NCBI GenBank assembly: GCA_964603635.1
Contig: CAZRVH010000004.1
Location: 10,961-74,960 of the forward strand
Reading direction: 5' to 3'
Source of the DNA: CAZRVH01 sp964603635
GTDB taxonomy: Bacteria; Patescibacteriota; Gracilibacteria; Peribacterales; Peribacteraceae
Length of the DNA: 64,000 bases
Positions within the stretch are counted from its first letter, which is position 1, and every line of letters starts with the position of its first letter. A program made the position numbers and the translations under genes. Positions 40,417 through 48,970 of the stretch are shown here, in pieces. Below the pieces are notes generated by a model. It was not told the DNA's origin, did not search any database, and worked only from the letters and a program-made list of their open reading frames with translations.

Positions 40417-41277
40417 ATGAACACCCCGCGCTCTCACGCAGTAACGGCAAGCATCGCCCTTGTCGCTCTTGCGTTTTCGGCGGTCTCCTATCTGCAGCCA
40501 TCGTCGCGGCAGGCAAGTCTTGTAGGGGGCGACTCACTGACGAAGATCCAAAAAACAGGCCGAATCGACGTCTGTTATGCGGTATGGCCACCCGCCGAAA
40601 TGAAAGATCCCAGTACCGGCAGGGTAACGGGGCACGACGTGGAAGCCATCGAGTACATTGCCGCCCAGATCGGCGCGAAGGTCGTGTACCATGAGCAGAC
40701 GTTTGCAACAAAGGCGAGTGCCGTGCAATCGGGAACGTGTGATGTGGCAATCGAGTTCTTCGTGAAGATCGGCAGATCAGCCGCTGTCGCATTTACCAAT
40801 CCACTCTACTATGTGGGCAACAGCGCCCTGGTTCGCAGAGGTGACGAAGCGCGCTTCAAGACAGTGCGGGATATCGATCGGCCCGGCGTGAGAGTGGCCG
40901 TTGCAACCGGCGAATCGGGTCATATCTACGCCAAAGAGCACTTCAAACATGCGACGATCATTTCGATAGACGTGGAGGCAGCCGATCTGAGCCGCTTCCT
41001 CTTGGAAGTCACGTCCGGACGCGCCGATGTCGGCCTGGCGGATGCCAGCACCATTCGGCTCTTTGCCGCCGCCCATCCAGACACGGTCGATCTCTTCGCC
41101 AATACGCCTTTCGATCTCAATCCCGTGGGTTTCGCGGTGCGCCATGGTGACACGGAACTCCTGACTTTCCTCAATAACTCCCTTCTTTACATGCAAACGA
41201 GTGGGGTGTACGACGAACTGCTGAAGAAATACGAAGCGCAATGGCTGCGCGAAGATAAGCGCTATATCGCTCGTTAA
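40417..41277 (+). CDS. Polar amino-acid ABC transporter substrate-binding protein
   Basis: The 286-residue protein is a family-3 solute-binding protein. It has an N-terminal membrane anchor or signal (ASIALVALAFSAVSYL), the opening strand GRIDVCYAVWPPAEMKDP, GHDVEAIEYIAAQIGAKVVY, SGTCDVAIEFFVKIGRSAAVAFTNP-type hinge region split at about 108-130, and GRADVGLADASTIRLFA. It captures a small polar substrate, probably an amino acid, outside the membrane. The permease gene follows after 15 bases. Confidence 0.92.
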   Translation: MNTPRSHAVTASIALVALAFSAVSYLQPSSRQASLVGGDSLTKIQKTGRIDVCYAVWPPAEMKDPSTGRVTGHDVEAIEYIAAQIGAKVVYHEQTFATKASAVQSGTCDVAIEFFVKIGRSAAVAFTNPLYYVGNSALVRRGDEARFKTVRDIDRPGVRVAVATGESGHIYAKEHFKHATIISIDVEAADLSRFLLEVTSGRADVGLADASTIRLFAAAHPDTVDLFANTPFDLNPVGFAVRHGDTELLTFLNNSLLYMQTSGVYDELLKKYEAQWLREDKRYIAR

Positions 41278-41292
41278 TACACCTATCCCGCA

Positions 41293-41985
41293 ATGTACGA
41301 CTGGCAATGGCGCATCATCTGGCTGAATGCGGATGTCTTCCTGAAAGGCATCGCCATCACGGTATCGCTGACCGTCCTCTGCGTGTTTTTCGGGACTGCG
41401 CTTGGCGTATTGCTCGCATGTTGCAGGAGGTCAAAGATAGAGGTATTAAGCATGTTGAGCCGAATTTTTATCGAGCTATTTCGCGCCCTTCCCATCCTCG
41501 TTGTTCTCATCTGGATTTACTACGTTCTTCCCACGCTCTTCGGCCCGAGGCTTTCTCCTTTTGCCGCTGCGGTTCTCGCGCTCTCCCTCAATCTCGCCGC
41601 TTTCGCCGCCGAGACCGTTCGCGCAGGAATCGAGTCCGTAGCCCACTCGCAACTCGAATCGGGATTGGCACTCGGCATGACGGAAAGCCAGGCAATGCGC
41701 CGCATCGTTCTGCCGCAGGCGGTTCGCACGATGATCCCGAATCTTCTGGGCCTGTACATTACCGAGATCAAAAATTCCTCCTTGGCCTCCATCATTGCGG
41801 TCGGGGAAGTGCTGCATCAGGCAAACCTTCTCATCAGCGATATCTATCGACCGTTAGAGATTTATACGACAGTCGCCCTTGTCTATCTCCTGATCATTCT
41901 CCCTCTCATCGGTCTTCTGCGCTACGCGGAGCAACGATTTGCCCGTGGCACCTCTACCGCTTTCAACTATGGAACCAGCTATTAG
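41293..41985 (+). CDS. Polar amino-acid ABC transporter permease
   Basis: The 230-residue permease has about five helices and the HisM/GlnP pattern: GIAITVSLTVLCVFFGTALG, IELFRALPILVVLIWIYYVLP, the amino-acid permease signature AAFAAETVRAGIESV, and the EAA loop LGMTESQAMRRIVLPQA that contacts the ATPase. It ends overlapping the ATPase start by 17 bases. Confidence 0.94.
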   Translation: MYDWQWRIIWLNADVFLKGIAITVSLTVLCVFFGTALGVLLACCRRSKIEVLSMLSRIFIELFRALPILVVLIWIYYVLPTLFGPRLSPFAAAVLALSLNLAAFAAETVRAGIESVAHSQLESGLALGMTESQAMRRIVLPQAVRTMIPNLLGLYITEIKNSSLASIIAVGEVLHQANLLISDIYRPLEIYTTVALVYLLIILPLIGLLRYAEQRFARGTSTAFNYGTSY

Positions 41986-42709
41986 CCTTCAGAATGTCCG
42001 CAAAAGATTTGGCGAGCATGAGGTACTGAAAGGCATCTCCTTTGATGTCATGCCAGGAACAATCACGGCTATTATCGGTTCAAGCGGTTCCGGAAAGACA
42101 ACCCTGCTTCGTGCGCTGAACGGGCTTTGTACTATCGATTCCGGCACAATCAACATTCAGGGTTTTCTTATCCGTGGTGATGCCAAAGTTGATCTTCGTC
42201 GCCTACGCGAGCATGTGGGGATGGTCTTCCAACAATTCAATCTCTGGCCCCACAAGACGGTCTTGGAAAACCTTGTGGAAGCCCCTATCATTGTACGAGG
42301 AATGACACGGGAAAAAGCGATGGAATCCGCGATTATTCGTTTGAAGCAAGTAGGATTGGAGGAGAAGTGCGATGCGTATCCCATCTCGCTTTCAGGAGGA
42401 CAACAACAGAGAGTCGCCATTGCTCGTACGCTCATGATGGAGCCCCAGGTATTGCTTTTCGATGAGGTCACTTCCGCCCTTGATCCCGAACTTGCGTGGG
42501 GAGTCTTGCAGGTTATTCGTACTCTCGCGAAAGAACGCAGTCAGACGATGGTTATCGTGACACATGAGATGTCCTTTGCGCGTGAGATCGCAGACGAAGT
42601 ACTATTCCTGGATAACGGGATAGTCCTAGAGAGAGGACATCCGTCCGTGCTTTTTGCGTCTCCCACTCAGGAGCGCACCAAGGCTTTCCTCGGTAGATTT
42701 TTGGCTTAG
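41969..42709 (+). CDS. Polar amino-acid ABC transporter ATP-binding protein
   Basis: The 246-residue ATPase shows Walker A (IIGSSGSGKTTLLRALN), the Q-loop (GMVFQQFNLWPHKTVLENL), the signature ISLSGGQQQRVAIARTL, Walker B with catalytic Glu (VLLFDEVTSALDPEL) and the H-loop (VIVTHEMSFAREIAD). It is a GlnQ-type subunit that powers the upstream permease. The start at 41969 overlaps the permease gene; an earlier in-frame ATG at 41939 lacks support. Confidence 0.96.
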   Translation: MEPAISLQNVRKRFGEHEVLKGISFDVMPGTITAIIGSSGSGKTTLLRALNGLCTIDSGTINIQGFLIRGDAKVDLRRLREHVGMVFQQFNLWPHKTVLENLVEAPIIVRGMTREKAMESAIIRLKQVGLEEKCDAYPISLSGGQQQRVAIARTLMMEPQVLLFDEVTSALDPELAWGVLQVIRTLAKERSQTMVIVTHEMSFAREIADEVLFLDNGIVLERGHPSVLFASPTQERTKAFLGRFLA

Positions 42710-42915
42710 GCCGTTGCGGCAGTTCCGATTTTCAACAATGGAAACCAATCTTTTCATGCATACGGTCTATCAGAGACGTATGTCCGGTGGGCAAGCCATC
42801 AACGGAGTGCATGCTCACGGCTCGAATCGTCGTACCGGCTGCAGTTATCACGTAGAAATGACGTCGCGCTGCCGATTCTTCCGCTTCGCGCCCTTCGACG
42901 GAAGGCCCGGGATAC

Positions 42916-42944
42916 ACTCGCGCTCGTTCGACGCGAGTCATTTT
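42916..42944 (+). terminator. Hairpin followed by a short T-run, possible terminator
   Basis: ACTCGCG and CGCGAGT pair around a nine-base loop, then CATTTT. It lies 200 bases past the ABC operon and directly before the promoter of the KOW gene. The intervening 42710-42915 holds no gene I can support, only part of a dispersed CCCTTCGACGG word. Confidence 0.5.
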
Positions 42945-42958
42945 GTTATGATCGATAT

Positions 42959-43138
42959 ATGAATCCCGAACTCAAGGACGGAGACAAATGCACCGTCGTC
43001 AACGGCAGGCACAAAGGGAAGTCCGGCATCGTGGGGGATATCCATATGAGCAAGGCGGGCCATATGACGATCACCGTGACGCAGGCCAACGGCGAACGGT
43101 TCAAGACGCTTGCGAAGAGCGTGGAGGTACTTTCGTAA
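42959..43138 (+). CDS. Small KOW-motif protein
   Basis: The 59-residue protein contains a KOW-type segment at its start (DGDKCTVVNGRHKGKSGIVG), followed by a beta hairpin (HMTITVTQANGERFKTLAKS). KOW motifs bind nucleic acid or protein in ribosomal and NusG-like proteins. It is a stand-alone single domain. TATGAT at 42947-42952 is six bases before the ATG, which supports a real, leaderless gene despite its size. Confidence 0.75.
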   Translation: MNPELKDGDKCTVVNGRHKGKSGIVGDIHMSKAGHMTITVTQANGERFKTLAKSVEVLS

Positions 43139-43162
43139 AATCTCTTCTGGTATCATAGCTGC

Positions 43163-43432
43163 ATGAATACCACTTTTCAGCGCGTTCTTCATATCGTTGT
43201 GGCCGTCGTGCTCGCATTCGTGATCTACGTTCTTCCGGATATGGTGGCGAACCTGGGGGAGACGATGAGTTTCCGCTTGAAAGGTGCGCTCGCCATTTTC
43301 TTCTTCCTGGCCAGCATCATGTTGGAGCAGAAAAAGAAGGCAACCGCTGCTACCTTTTCGCTTACGACGGGCCTCACGTTGACGCTCCTGCTTTTTTTCG
43401 GCGGGGCCATCCGCATCGCGGAGCTGGGTTAA
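43163..43432 (+). CDS. Small membrane protein, three helices
   Basis: The 89-residue protein has three hydrophobic segments (LHIVVAVVLAFVIYVLP, LKGALAIFFFLASIML, LTTGLTLTLLLFFGGAI) joined by short basic loops (EQKKKATA). No family is recognised. TATCAT ends six bases before the ATG. Confidence 0.7.
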   Translation: MNTTFQRVLHIVVAVVLAFVIYVLPDMVANLGETMSFRLKGALAIFFFLASIMLEQKKKATAATFSLTTGLTLTLLLFFGGAIRIAELG

Positions 43433-43477
43433 AGAGCCCGTCCTTGCACTTTATCGAAACGAGCGCATGATTGCTTC

Positions 43478-44455
43478 GTGAAGTTCTATTTGTCAAAGCA
43501 TATCGTCACGCACGTCGCGTCCATGTTTGTCGGCCTCCTGGCTTTCTTCGTCCTTCACCAGGTGTGGCCGTATGTCGCGCCATGTCATACGACATACAAT
43601 CTTCTGAATCCCTCGGTTCGATGCAAGGCCGCGACGCTAAAGGGGGAGTGGGATTACGAGCCCCTGCGGGATGATTTGTCTGCCAAAAAAGAAGCTCTCA
43701 AGGAGACCGGGAAGATTACGCACCTTTCGGTATATTTCCGCGATCTCGACCGCGGGCCTCGCTTCGGAATCGGGGAGTATGACAAATTTCAGCCCGCGAG
43801 CCTGACGAAACTTCCCATCATGATCGCGTTCCTGCACCTTGCGGACCTGGATCCATCCGTGTTGGACAAAACTCTCTCGTTCACTGGGTTCCTCGATACC
43901 AATATGAACGTGGAAACGCCGGATCAGACCATCAAGCCCGATACCCCGTACTCCGTGCGGGAATTGCTTCGCAAGATGATCGTCTATTCGGACAATTATT
44001 CCTATCTGTTGCTCGTCAAAGAATTGAACTCGATGCCGAGTGATTTGAGGTATTACACGTTTCACGACCTCGATATCCTGAACATGATGCTTGCGCCCAG
44101 GGCGGATTACGTTTCGATTTCGTCGTATGCGACCCTGTTCGCGGTGCTGCACAACACGGGATATTTATCCAAGGACATGTCCCAATATGCCCTGTCCCTG
44201 CTGTCTCAGACCACGTTCCGCGACGGGATCGTCGCTGGAGTGCCGCCCGATACCGTCGTCGCCCATAAATTCGGACGCAAGCTCCAGGAGGGCGAGGACA
44301 GCCAACTGCATGACTGCGGCATCGTCTACCATCCCAAGATGAGATATGTCCTTTGCATCATGACAAGCGGCACCGAATATGCCGCGGAAAAGGAGGCCAT
44401 AGCCGGCATGTCTCGCATCGTGTACGACGCGATATCCGATCTCGCGATGCAGTGA
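43478..44455 (+). CDS. Serine beta-lactamase-fold protein (class A-like)
   Basis: The 325-residue protein has an N-terminal membrane anchor (about 9-30) and an extracellular serine-hydrolase domain. The SxxK motif is QPASLTKLPIM, the SDN-type motif is VYSDNYSYLLL, and the third KTG-like motif reads HKFGRKL. The family includes beta-lactamases and enzymes acting on D-Ala or other peptides. The altered third motif makes antibiotic hydrolysis doubtful; a cell-wall role is more likely. The start is GTG at 43478; CATGAT ends six bases before it. It converges on pfkA. Confidence 0.83.
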   Translation: MKFYLSKHIVTHVASMFVGLLAFFVLHQVWPYVAPCHTTYNLLNPSVRCKAATLKGEWDYEPLRDDLSAKKEALKETGKITHLSVYFRDLDRGPRFGIGEYDKFQPASLTKLPIMIAFLHLADLDPSVLDKTLSFTGFLDTNMNVETPDQTIKPDTPYSVRELLRKMIVYSDNYSYLLLVKELNSMPSDLRYYTFHDLDILNMMLAPRADYVSISSYATLFAVLHNTGYLSKDMSQYALSLLSQTTFRDGIVAGVPPDTVVAHKFGRKLQEGEDSQLHDCGIVYHPKMRYVLCIMTSGTEYAAEKEAIAGMSRIVYDAISDLAMQ

Positions 44456-44458
44456 GAT

Positions 44459-45559
44459 TTATTCCTCGCCGCCCATGAATACGCCCATGCTCTTGGCCGC
44501 GACGTACACGGGGTCGTCTTTGGTGACGCGCTTGATATCTCCCACGGCTTCCGCGATAGGAACGACGGAGATGACGCTGTTACGCAGCGATACCATGGAG
44601 CCGTACTTTCCTTCGTGCATTGCTTCGATTGCCGCGACACCGTATTCGGTGGAAAGGATGCGGTCTTCCGCGATGGGGCTTCCGCCGCGCTGCGTGTGTC
44701 CCAGGACTACTGTACGCATTTCAAATTCATTGGGCGCGATTGCTTCCACTGCCGCCATCAATCGGTCTGCGGCACCGCCCAGCTGCACTTCCGACGCTTT
44801 GCTCGATCCCTTCGTTGCCAACTGACCTCCGATGCGTACGCCTTCCGTGACAATCACGGATGCAAAACCACTCGCGTCGTCGCGGTGTCGCAGGTAGTCG
44901 ACGAAATCCTCCACCTCAAATGGGAACTCTGGCAGTAGAATCGCGTCGGCTCCGCCCGCCACGCCACCGTACAACCCGATCCAACCCGTGTGGCGTCCCA
45001 TCGTTTCCACGAAGATGACGCGGTCATGACTCGCTGCCGTGGTGCGGATGCGATCCAATGCTTCGCGTACCACTTCCACGGCGGATGCGAAACCGAATGT
45101 CCGATCCGTTCCCTGCAGGTCATTGTCGATAGTCTTTGGCACTCCTATTACCTTGATGCCTGTAAGTTCCTGGAGCTGAAGAGCGCCCGTGAGCGTGCCG
45201 TCTCCGCCGATGACAATAAGCGCATCCATACCGTTCGCCTTCATATTCTTCTCCACCATGCGCAACGTTTCATCGGGCACGCGCGAAACTCCTCCGTCAC
45301 CTTGTTTCGCTGCGAAACGTCCTTTGTTTGTCGTGCGCAGGATGGTGCCGCCCATATTGGCGATGCTACGGACAGTATCCAGTTTCAGCGGAATCAGCAT
45401 CGGAGGATCCAAAATACCCTCCCAACCTTTCTGAATTCCCGTAAAACAATAACCCAGTGGGATACCTGCTTGGACGATGCCTGCGATCACGGCGTTCAGG
45501 CCTGCGCAGTCGCCTCCACCCGTCAGGATACCGATGTGTCGTACGGAATGTTTCTCCAT
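44459..45559 (-). CDS. pfkA: 6-phosphofructokinase
   Basis: The 366-residue enzyme phosphorylates fructose-6-phosphate. Motifs are GILTGGGDCAGLNAVI, LIVIGGDGTLTGA, GVPKTIDNDLQGTD with the catalytic Asp, FVETMGRHTGWIGLYGG, VTEGVRIG and VLGHTQRGGSPIAEDR. The GGDG glycine is typical of ATP-using enzymes, whereas the lysine in PKTIDND is typical of pyrophosphate-using or group III enzymes, so the phosphoryl donor is not certain. A membrane pyrophosphatase gene elsewhere in the window shows that pyrophosphate is used in this cell. Confidence 0.95.
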   Translation of the reverse strand: MEKHSVRHIGILTGGGDCAGLNAVIAGIVQAGIPLGYCFTGIQKGWEGILDPPMLIPLKLDTVRSIANMGGTILRTTNKGRFAAKQGDGGVSRVPDETLRMVEKNMKANGMDALIVIGGDGTLTGALQLQELTGIKVIGVPKTIDNDLQGTDRTFGFASAVEVVREALDRIRTTAASHDRVIFVETMGRHTGWIGLYGGVAGGADAILLPEFPFEVEDFVDYLRHRDDASGFASVIVTEGVRIGGQLATKGSSKASEVQLGGAADRLMAAVEAIAPNEFEMRTVVLGHTQRGGSPIAEDRILSTEYGVAAIEAMHEGKYGSMVSLRNSVISVVPIAEAVGDIKRVTKDDPVYVAAKSMGVFMGGEE

Positions 45560-45658
45560 GGGAATGTAATGAAGGGATGAAGCACCGAGTATATCGTCTT
45601 CCTCCTTTCCATTCCAGAGTCTAAGACCGCGCTTTGCTTTGGGCTATCGGGATTCTCC

Positions 45659-45928
45659 TCACACCTTGGTGCGCCATTGGCATGGTTCCTTGCATTTGTC
45701 GCAGTATTGCGATCCGTATTCGTGTTTCTCGCCCTGTACGCAGCCTGCCTGGCAACACAGGGAGAACATCGTGCGCCGCGCCGCGCTGGTAATGGGGGCG
45801 GCCTTGCGGTCTTTGAGGTGCTTGGTGCAATAATCCCTGCCGCGCGTCTGGCTGGTGCAACCGTCGGTCGCGCACTGTTTTCTGGTGATGATATGCATGG
45901 ATGGGGGAGAAAGGAATCCGGAGACCAA
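45659..45928 (-). CDS. Small double zinc-finger-like protein
   Basis: The product carries two cysteine clusters: CATDGCTSQTRGRDYCTKHL (C-x4-C-x9-C-x2-H type) and CCQAGC with YCDKCKEPC. Both probably bind zinc. No family is recognised. An ATG at 45898 gives 79 residues. A TTG at 45928 gives 89 and lies exactly six bases after TATGAT (45940-45935), the spacing seen at many starts here, so the longer form is listed. Confidence 0.65.
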   Translation of the reverse strand: MVSGFLSPPSMHIITRKQCATDGCTSQTRGRDYCTKHLKDRKAAPITSAARRTMFSLCCQAGCVQGEKHEYGSQYCDKCKEPCQWRTKV

Positions 45929-46098
45929 CGAGGTATCATACCCCTTCTTTGACGTTTCGCCCTAATGGATACTTTTAGATTTTTGGCATAAATATGCGGA
46001 AAATACTCGCTATTCCCCGGAAAGGGAGTATGGTCGTCTTTCTGAAGGCGGAGAAATCAGATCTGCCCAGTGTTCTTATTTTTTCTCCTTCTACCAGT

Positions 46099-46338
46099 AT
46101 GGCTACGGGAATTATCAAAACGAAGACCGACAAAGGATTCGGTTTTATCAAAGTCGAGGGTTCGGCTGACGTTTTCTTTCACAACAGTGAATGCAACGGG
46201 CAGTTCGATTCCATGAACGTCGGCCAGACCGTGTCGTTCGACATGGGTCAGGGCGACAAGGGTCCGAAGGCCACGAACGTGGTCGCGACGGACGCGTCTG
46301 CTCCCGCAGAGGCCCCGATGGATGACATGGCCGCCTAA
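46099..46338 (+). CDS. cspA: Cold-shock domain protein
   Basis: The 79-residue protein binds single-stranded RNA or DNA. It has the CSD motifs GIIKTKTDKGFGFIKVEG (RNP1 region) and DVFFHNSEC (RNP2 region), VGQTVSFDMGQGDKGPKATNV, and a short acidic tail. The frame is open upstream to 45994, which would add 35 residues unlike the family, so the ATG at 46099 is used. The roughly 100-base upstream stretch could be a regulatory leader, common for csp genes. Confidence 0.92.
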   Translation: MATGIIKTKTDKGFGFIKVEGSADVFFHNSECNGQFDSMNVGQTVSFDMGQGDKGPKATNVVATDASAPAEAPMDDMAA

Positions 46339-46353
46339 TCGCGCTTCCGAAAG

Positions 46354-46393
46354 CAGCCCGCTTCCGTCGCGAGACGGGGCCGGGCTGTTTTTT
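46354..46393 (+). terminator. Rho-independent terminator after the cold-shock gene
   Basis: CAGCCCG pairs with CGGGCTG. An inner CCGTC/GACGG helix is capped by a GCGA tetraloop, and six T residues follow. Confidence 0.9.
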
Positions 46394-46448
46394 AAGGGAT
46401 CGCCGCGGTTTCTTTGTGCTTCGCCCCCGGATGTGATTCCATATCCGT

Positions 46449-47231
46449 ATGACCCTGCTCCATGCCCTGGTCTTCGGCGTCGTCGAAGGCATCAGCGAAT
46501 TCCTCCCCATTTCCTCCACCGCGCATCTCATCCTCACGGGTCAATTGCTCGGGTTGCCGCACACGGAGTTCCTGAAGACGTTCGAGATTTCCATCCAGCT
46601 GGGCGCGATCCTGTCGGTCGTCACGCTCTACTGGAGGTCCTTCCTGCAGTCGAAAGAAGTGTTATTCAAAGTTGCCGCGGCCTTTGTTCCGACCATGATC
46701 ATTGGCTTTGGGTTGCATTCCATCATCAAGAACGTGTTTTTTGAAAGCACGACGCTGATCCTCTGGTCGCTTCTGCTCGGGGGAATCTTCCTCATCGTCT
46801 TCGAGAGGTCACACAAGGAGAAGGCCGATGCGACCGATGACATCGCGTCGATCACGTACAGGCAGGCCGCGATCATCGGACTCTTCCAGTCCGTCGCCGT
46901 TATTCCGGGCGTCTCCCGCGCCGCCGCCACGATCGTCGGGGGATTGCTGCTGGGACTCAAGCGCAAGACGATCGTCGACTTCTCCTTCCTGCTCGCGGTG
47001 CCCACCATGTTGGCCGCCACCGCGCTGGATTTGATCAAGGAAGGAAGCGCATTCAGCTCAGTCGATTACGGCATGCTGGCCGTCGGGTTCGTCACCTCGT
47101 TCGTCGTCGCCATCCTCGCTATCAAGTGGCTGCTGAAATTCATCAAGAACCATTCCTTCACGGCGTTCGGTATCTACCGTATCATCATCGCCATTTTCTT
47201 CTTCCTGTATGTCCGAAACGTCATCGCTTGA
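46449..47231 (+). CDS. uppP: Undecaprenyl-diphosphatase UppP/BacA
   Basis: UppP dephosphorylates undecaprenyl diphosphate so that the lipid carrier can be reused. The 260-residue membrane protein has VEGISEFLPISSTAHLILTG with the catalytic glutamate, and SVAVIPGVSRAAATIVGGLLLG with the conserved serine and arginine. About seven further helices follow. Canonical STGH is STAH here, a conservative change. It overlaps the Nudix gene by 23 bases. Confidence 0.95.
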   Translation: MTLLHALVFGVVEGISEFLPISSTAHLILTGQLLGLPHTEFLKTFEISIQLGAILSVVTLYWRSFLQSKEVLFKVAAAFVPTMIIGFGLHSIIKNVFFESTTLILWSLLLGGIFLIVFERSHKEKADATDDIASITYRQAAIIGLFQSVAVIPGVSRAAATIVGGLLLGLKRKTIVDFSFLLAVPTMLAATALDLIKEGSAFSSVDYGMLAVGFVTSFVVAILAIKWLLKFIKNHSFTAFGIYRIIIAIFFFLYVRNVIA

Positions 47232-47679
47232 GGATGGGGTTGAAGTCCAGAAGCGGCCGATGGTTGCCGCAGTAGTCATACGTGGCGGAAGAATGCTGCT
47301 TGCGCGGAATATCAAGCATAACCGCGTGCGTCTGGAACCGCCCGGAGGAAAAACGAAGGACGGTGAGACCCCCGAGGAGGCCGTGATGCGCGAGGGGATG
47401 GAGGAAATGGGTCGCGTGTTGACTGTGAAGGGGGTGATCGGCATCTATGAAACGCAGTCACCCGAGGGTCCGTTCGACGTGCACATGATCCTCTGCGATA
47501 TGGACGGCGATCCCGTTGAAGGGTTGGAGCCGGACAAGATCGGCGGGTTCGAATGGCTGACGTCCGGAGAAATGGCTGCATTGGCGGCGAAGAACAAAGC
47601 CGGAGACCTGTCCGTCACCTTGGTGCCGAACATCGTGTCCGCCCTGCCCGATCTGGCACCGTATCTGGAAATAGCATAG
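47209..47679 (+). CDS. Nudix hydrolase
   Basis: The 156-residue protein has a complete Nudix box (GGKTKDGETPEEAVMREGME then EMG) that hydrolyses a nucleoside diphosphate linked to another group. The fold continues with IGIYETQSPEGPFDVHMILCD and IGGFEWLTSGEM. Substrate, such as 8-oxo-dGTP or an NDP-sugar, cannot be read. It overlaps the uppP end, so it is translated from the same message. Confidence 0.9.
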   Translation: MSETSSLEDGVEVQKRPMVAAVVIRGGRMLLARNIKHNRVRLEPPGGKTKDGETPEEAVMREGMEEMGRVLTVKGVIGIYETQSPEGPFDVHMILCDMDGDPVEGLEPDKIGGFEWLTSGEMAALAAKNKAGDLSVTLVPNIVSALPDLAPYLEIA

Positions 47680-47704
47680 GATAGCCGTGATTTCATACCA
47701 TTCC

Positions 47705-48970
47705 ATGCTCGTATCCCAGCTTTTCACCAAGACATCCAAGGAATCCACCAGTGACGCGTCCAGCAAGAACGCGGACCTTCTGACGCGTGCCGGATTCATC
47801 AACAAGTCCATGGCGGGCGTGTATTCCTACCTGCCGCTGGGCCTCAAGGTTATCAAGAAAATCGAGAACATCGTGCGCGAGGAAATGGATGGTATCGGCG
47901 GACAGGAAATCCTGATGTCCGCGTTGGCGCCGAAGGAATACTGGGAGACGACGGGGAGGTGGGACCACAAGGTCCTGGACGTGCTGTTCCATGTTCCCGC
48001 CGCAGGTGACACCGAATACGCGCTGAACCCGACGCACGAGGAAATGGTGACGCCGCTCGCAAGGCAGTTCGTGAAGTCGTACAGGGATCTTCCCTTCAGC
48101 GCTTACCAGATCCAGACGAAGTTCCGAAACGAATTGCGCGCCAAGAGCGGAGTGATGCGCGGACGCGAGTTCATCATGAAAGACCTCTATTCGTTCCATG
48201 CCACGCAGCAAGATTTGGACCGTTTCTACGAAGTCGCCCAGGGCGCGTATGACAGGATCTTCGAGCGGCTGGGATTGGCGGAGAAAACGTATCTGACCTA
48301 TGCCTCCGGTGGTACGTTCTCGAAGTATTCCCATGAATACCAAGTGGTTCTGCCCAGCGGCGAAGACGTCATCTACGTCAGCGAGGAGGCGGAGAAGCAG
48401 GGCAAGCGCATCGCTATCAACAAGGAGATTTACGAAGCCGGCGTGACCGTCTGTCCCGTCACCGGGGGCACCGCGTTTCGCGAGGAAAAGGCGTCCGAAG
48501 CGGCCAATATCTTCAAGCTTGGCACACGCTTCTCGGAGCCCTTCGACCTCAGCTACGTCGGCCAGGATGGCAAGAAGCAGCACGTGATCATGGGGTGTTA
48601 CGGCATCGGCATCTCGCGCCTCATGGGCGTCGTTGCGGAAGCGTTCTCCACCGACAAGGGGTTGATGTGGCCCGCCAGCATCGCGCCGTTTGACGTGCAT
48701 ATCGTCCCGATCGCCAAGGGGGAGGATGAAGAGGCATACAAGGCGGCCGTCGATCTGAAGAAGAAATTCGAGAAACAGGGCAAAACGGTTCTCTTTGATG
48801 ATCGCACCGATGCATCCGTCGGATTCAAGCTTGGTGACAGCGATCTCATCGGCATCCCACTGCGCATCGTCGTTTCGCCGAAGACCTTGGAGCAGGGAAC
48901 GGTGGAAGTATTGGACCGGGTGACCGGCAAAACGGATATGATTGCACCCGATAGCGTCCTTTCCCTCTGA
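47705..48970 (+). CDS. proS: Prolyl-tRNA synthetase, short form without the full editing insertion
   Basis: ProS charges tRNA-Pro. The 421-residue class II synthetase has motif 1 (LPLGLKVIKKIENIVREEMD), the THEEMVTPLA and QTKFRNELRAKSGVMRGREF motif 2 region, EFIMKDLYSFH, and motif 3 (GCYGIGISRLMGVVAEA). The C-terminal anticodon-binding domain is VHIVPIAKG and DDRTDASVGFKLGDSDLIGIP. Typical bacterial ProS has about 570 residues with an editing domain of about 180; here only about 80 residues (from AEKQGKRIA to FKLGTRFSE) stand in its place. Hydrolysis of Ala-tRNA-Pro in cis is therefore unlikely. It overlaps the next gene (TGATG at 48968). Confidence 0.95.
   Translation: MLVSQLFTKTSKESTSDASSKNADLLTRAGFINKSMAGVYSYLPLGLKVIKKIENIVREEMDGIGGQEILMSALAPKEYWETTGRWDHKVLDVLFHVPAAGDTEYALNPTHEEMVTPLARQFVKSYRDLPFSAYQIQTKFRNELRAKSGVMRGREFIMKDLYSFHATQQDLDRFYEVAQGAYDRIFERLGLAEKTYLTYASGGTFSKYSHEYQVVLPSGEDVIYVSEEAEKQGKRIAINKEIYEAGVTVCPVTGGTAFREEKASEAANIFKLGTRFSEPFDLSYVGQDGKKQHVIMGCYGIGISRLMGVVAEAFSTDKGLMWPASIAPFDVHIVPIAKGEDEEAYKAAVDLKKKFEKQGKTVLFDDRTDASVGFKLGDSDLIGIPLRIVVSPKTLEQGTVEVLDRVTGKTDMIAPDSVLSL

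Noticed and set aside
42720..42915. Small gene or tRNA between the ABC operon and the KOW gene
   Set aside because: The frame starting near 42738 has no motif, and a T-loop-like GGCTCGAATCG lacks a pairing stem or the other tRNA arms.
43478..44455. Antibiotic-resistance beta-lactamase
   Set aside because: SxxK and SDN are present, but the third motif is KFG instead of KTG and the protein is membrane-anchored; a cell-wall or other hydrolase role is more likely.
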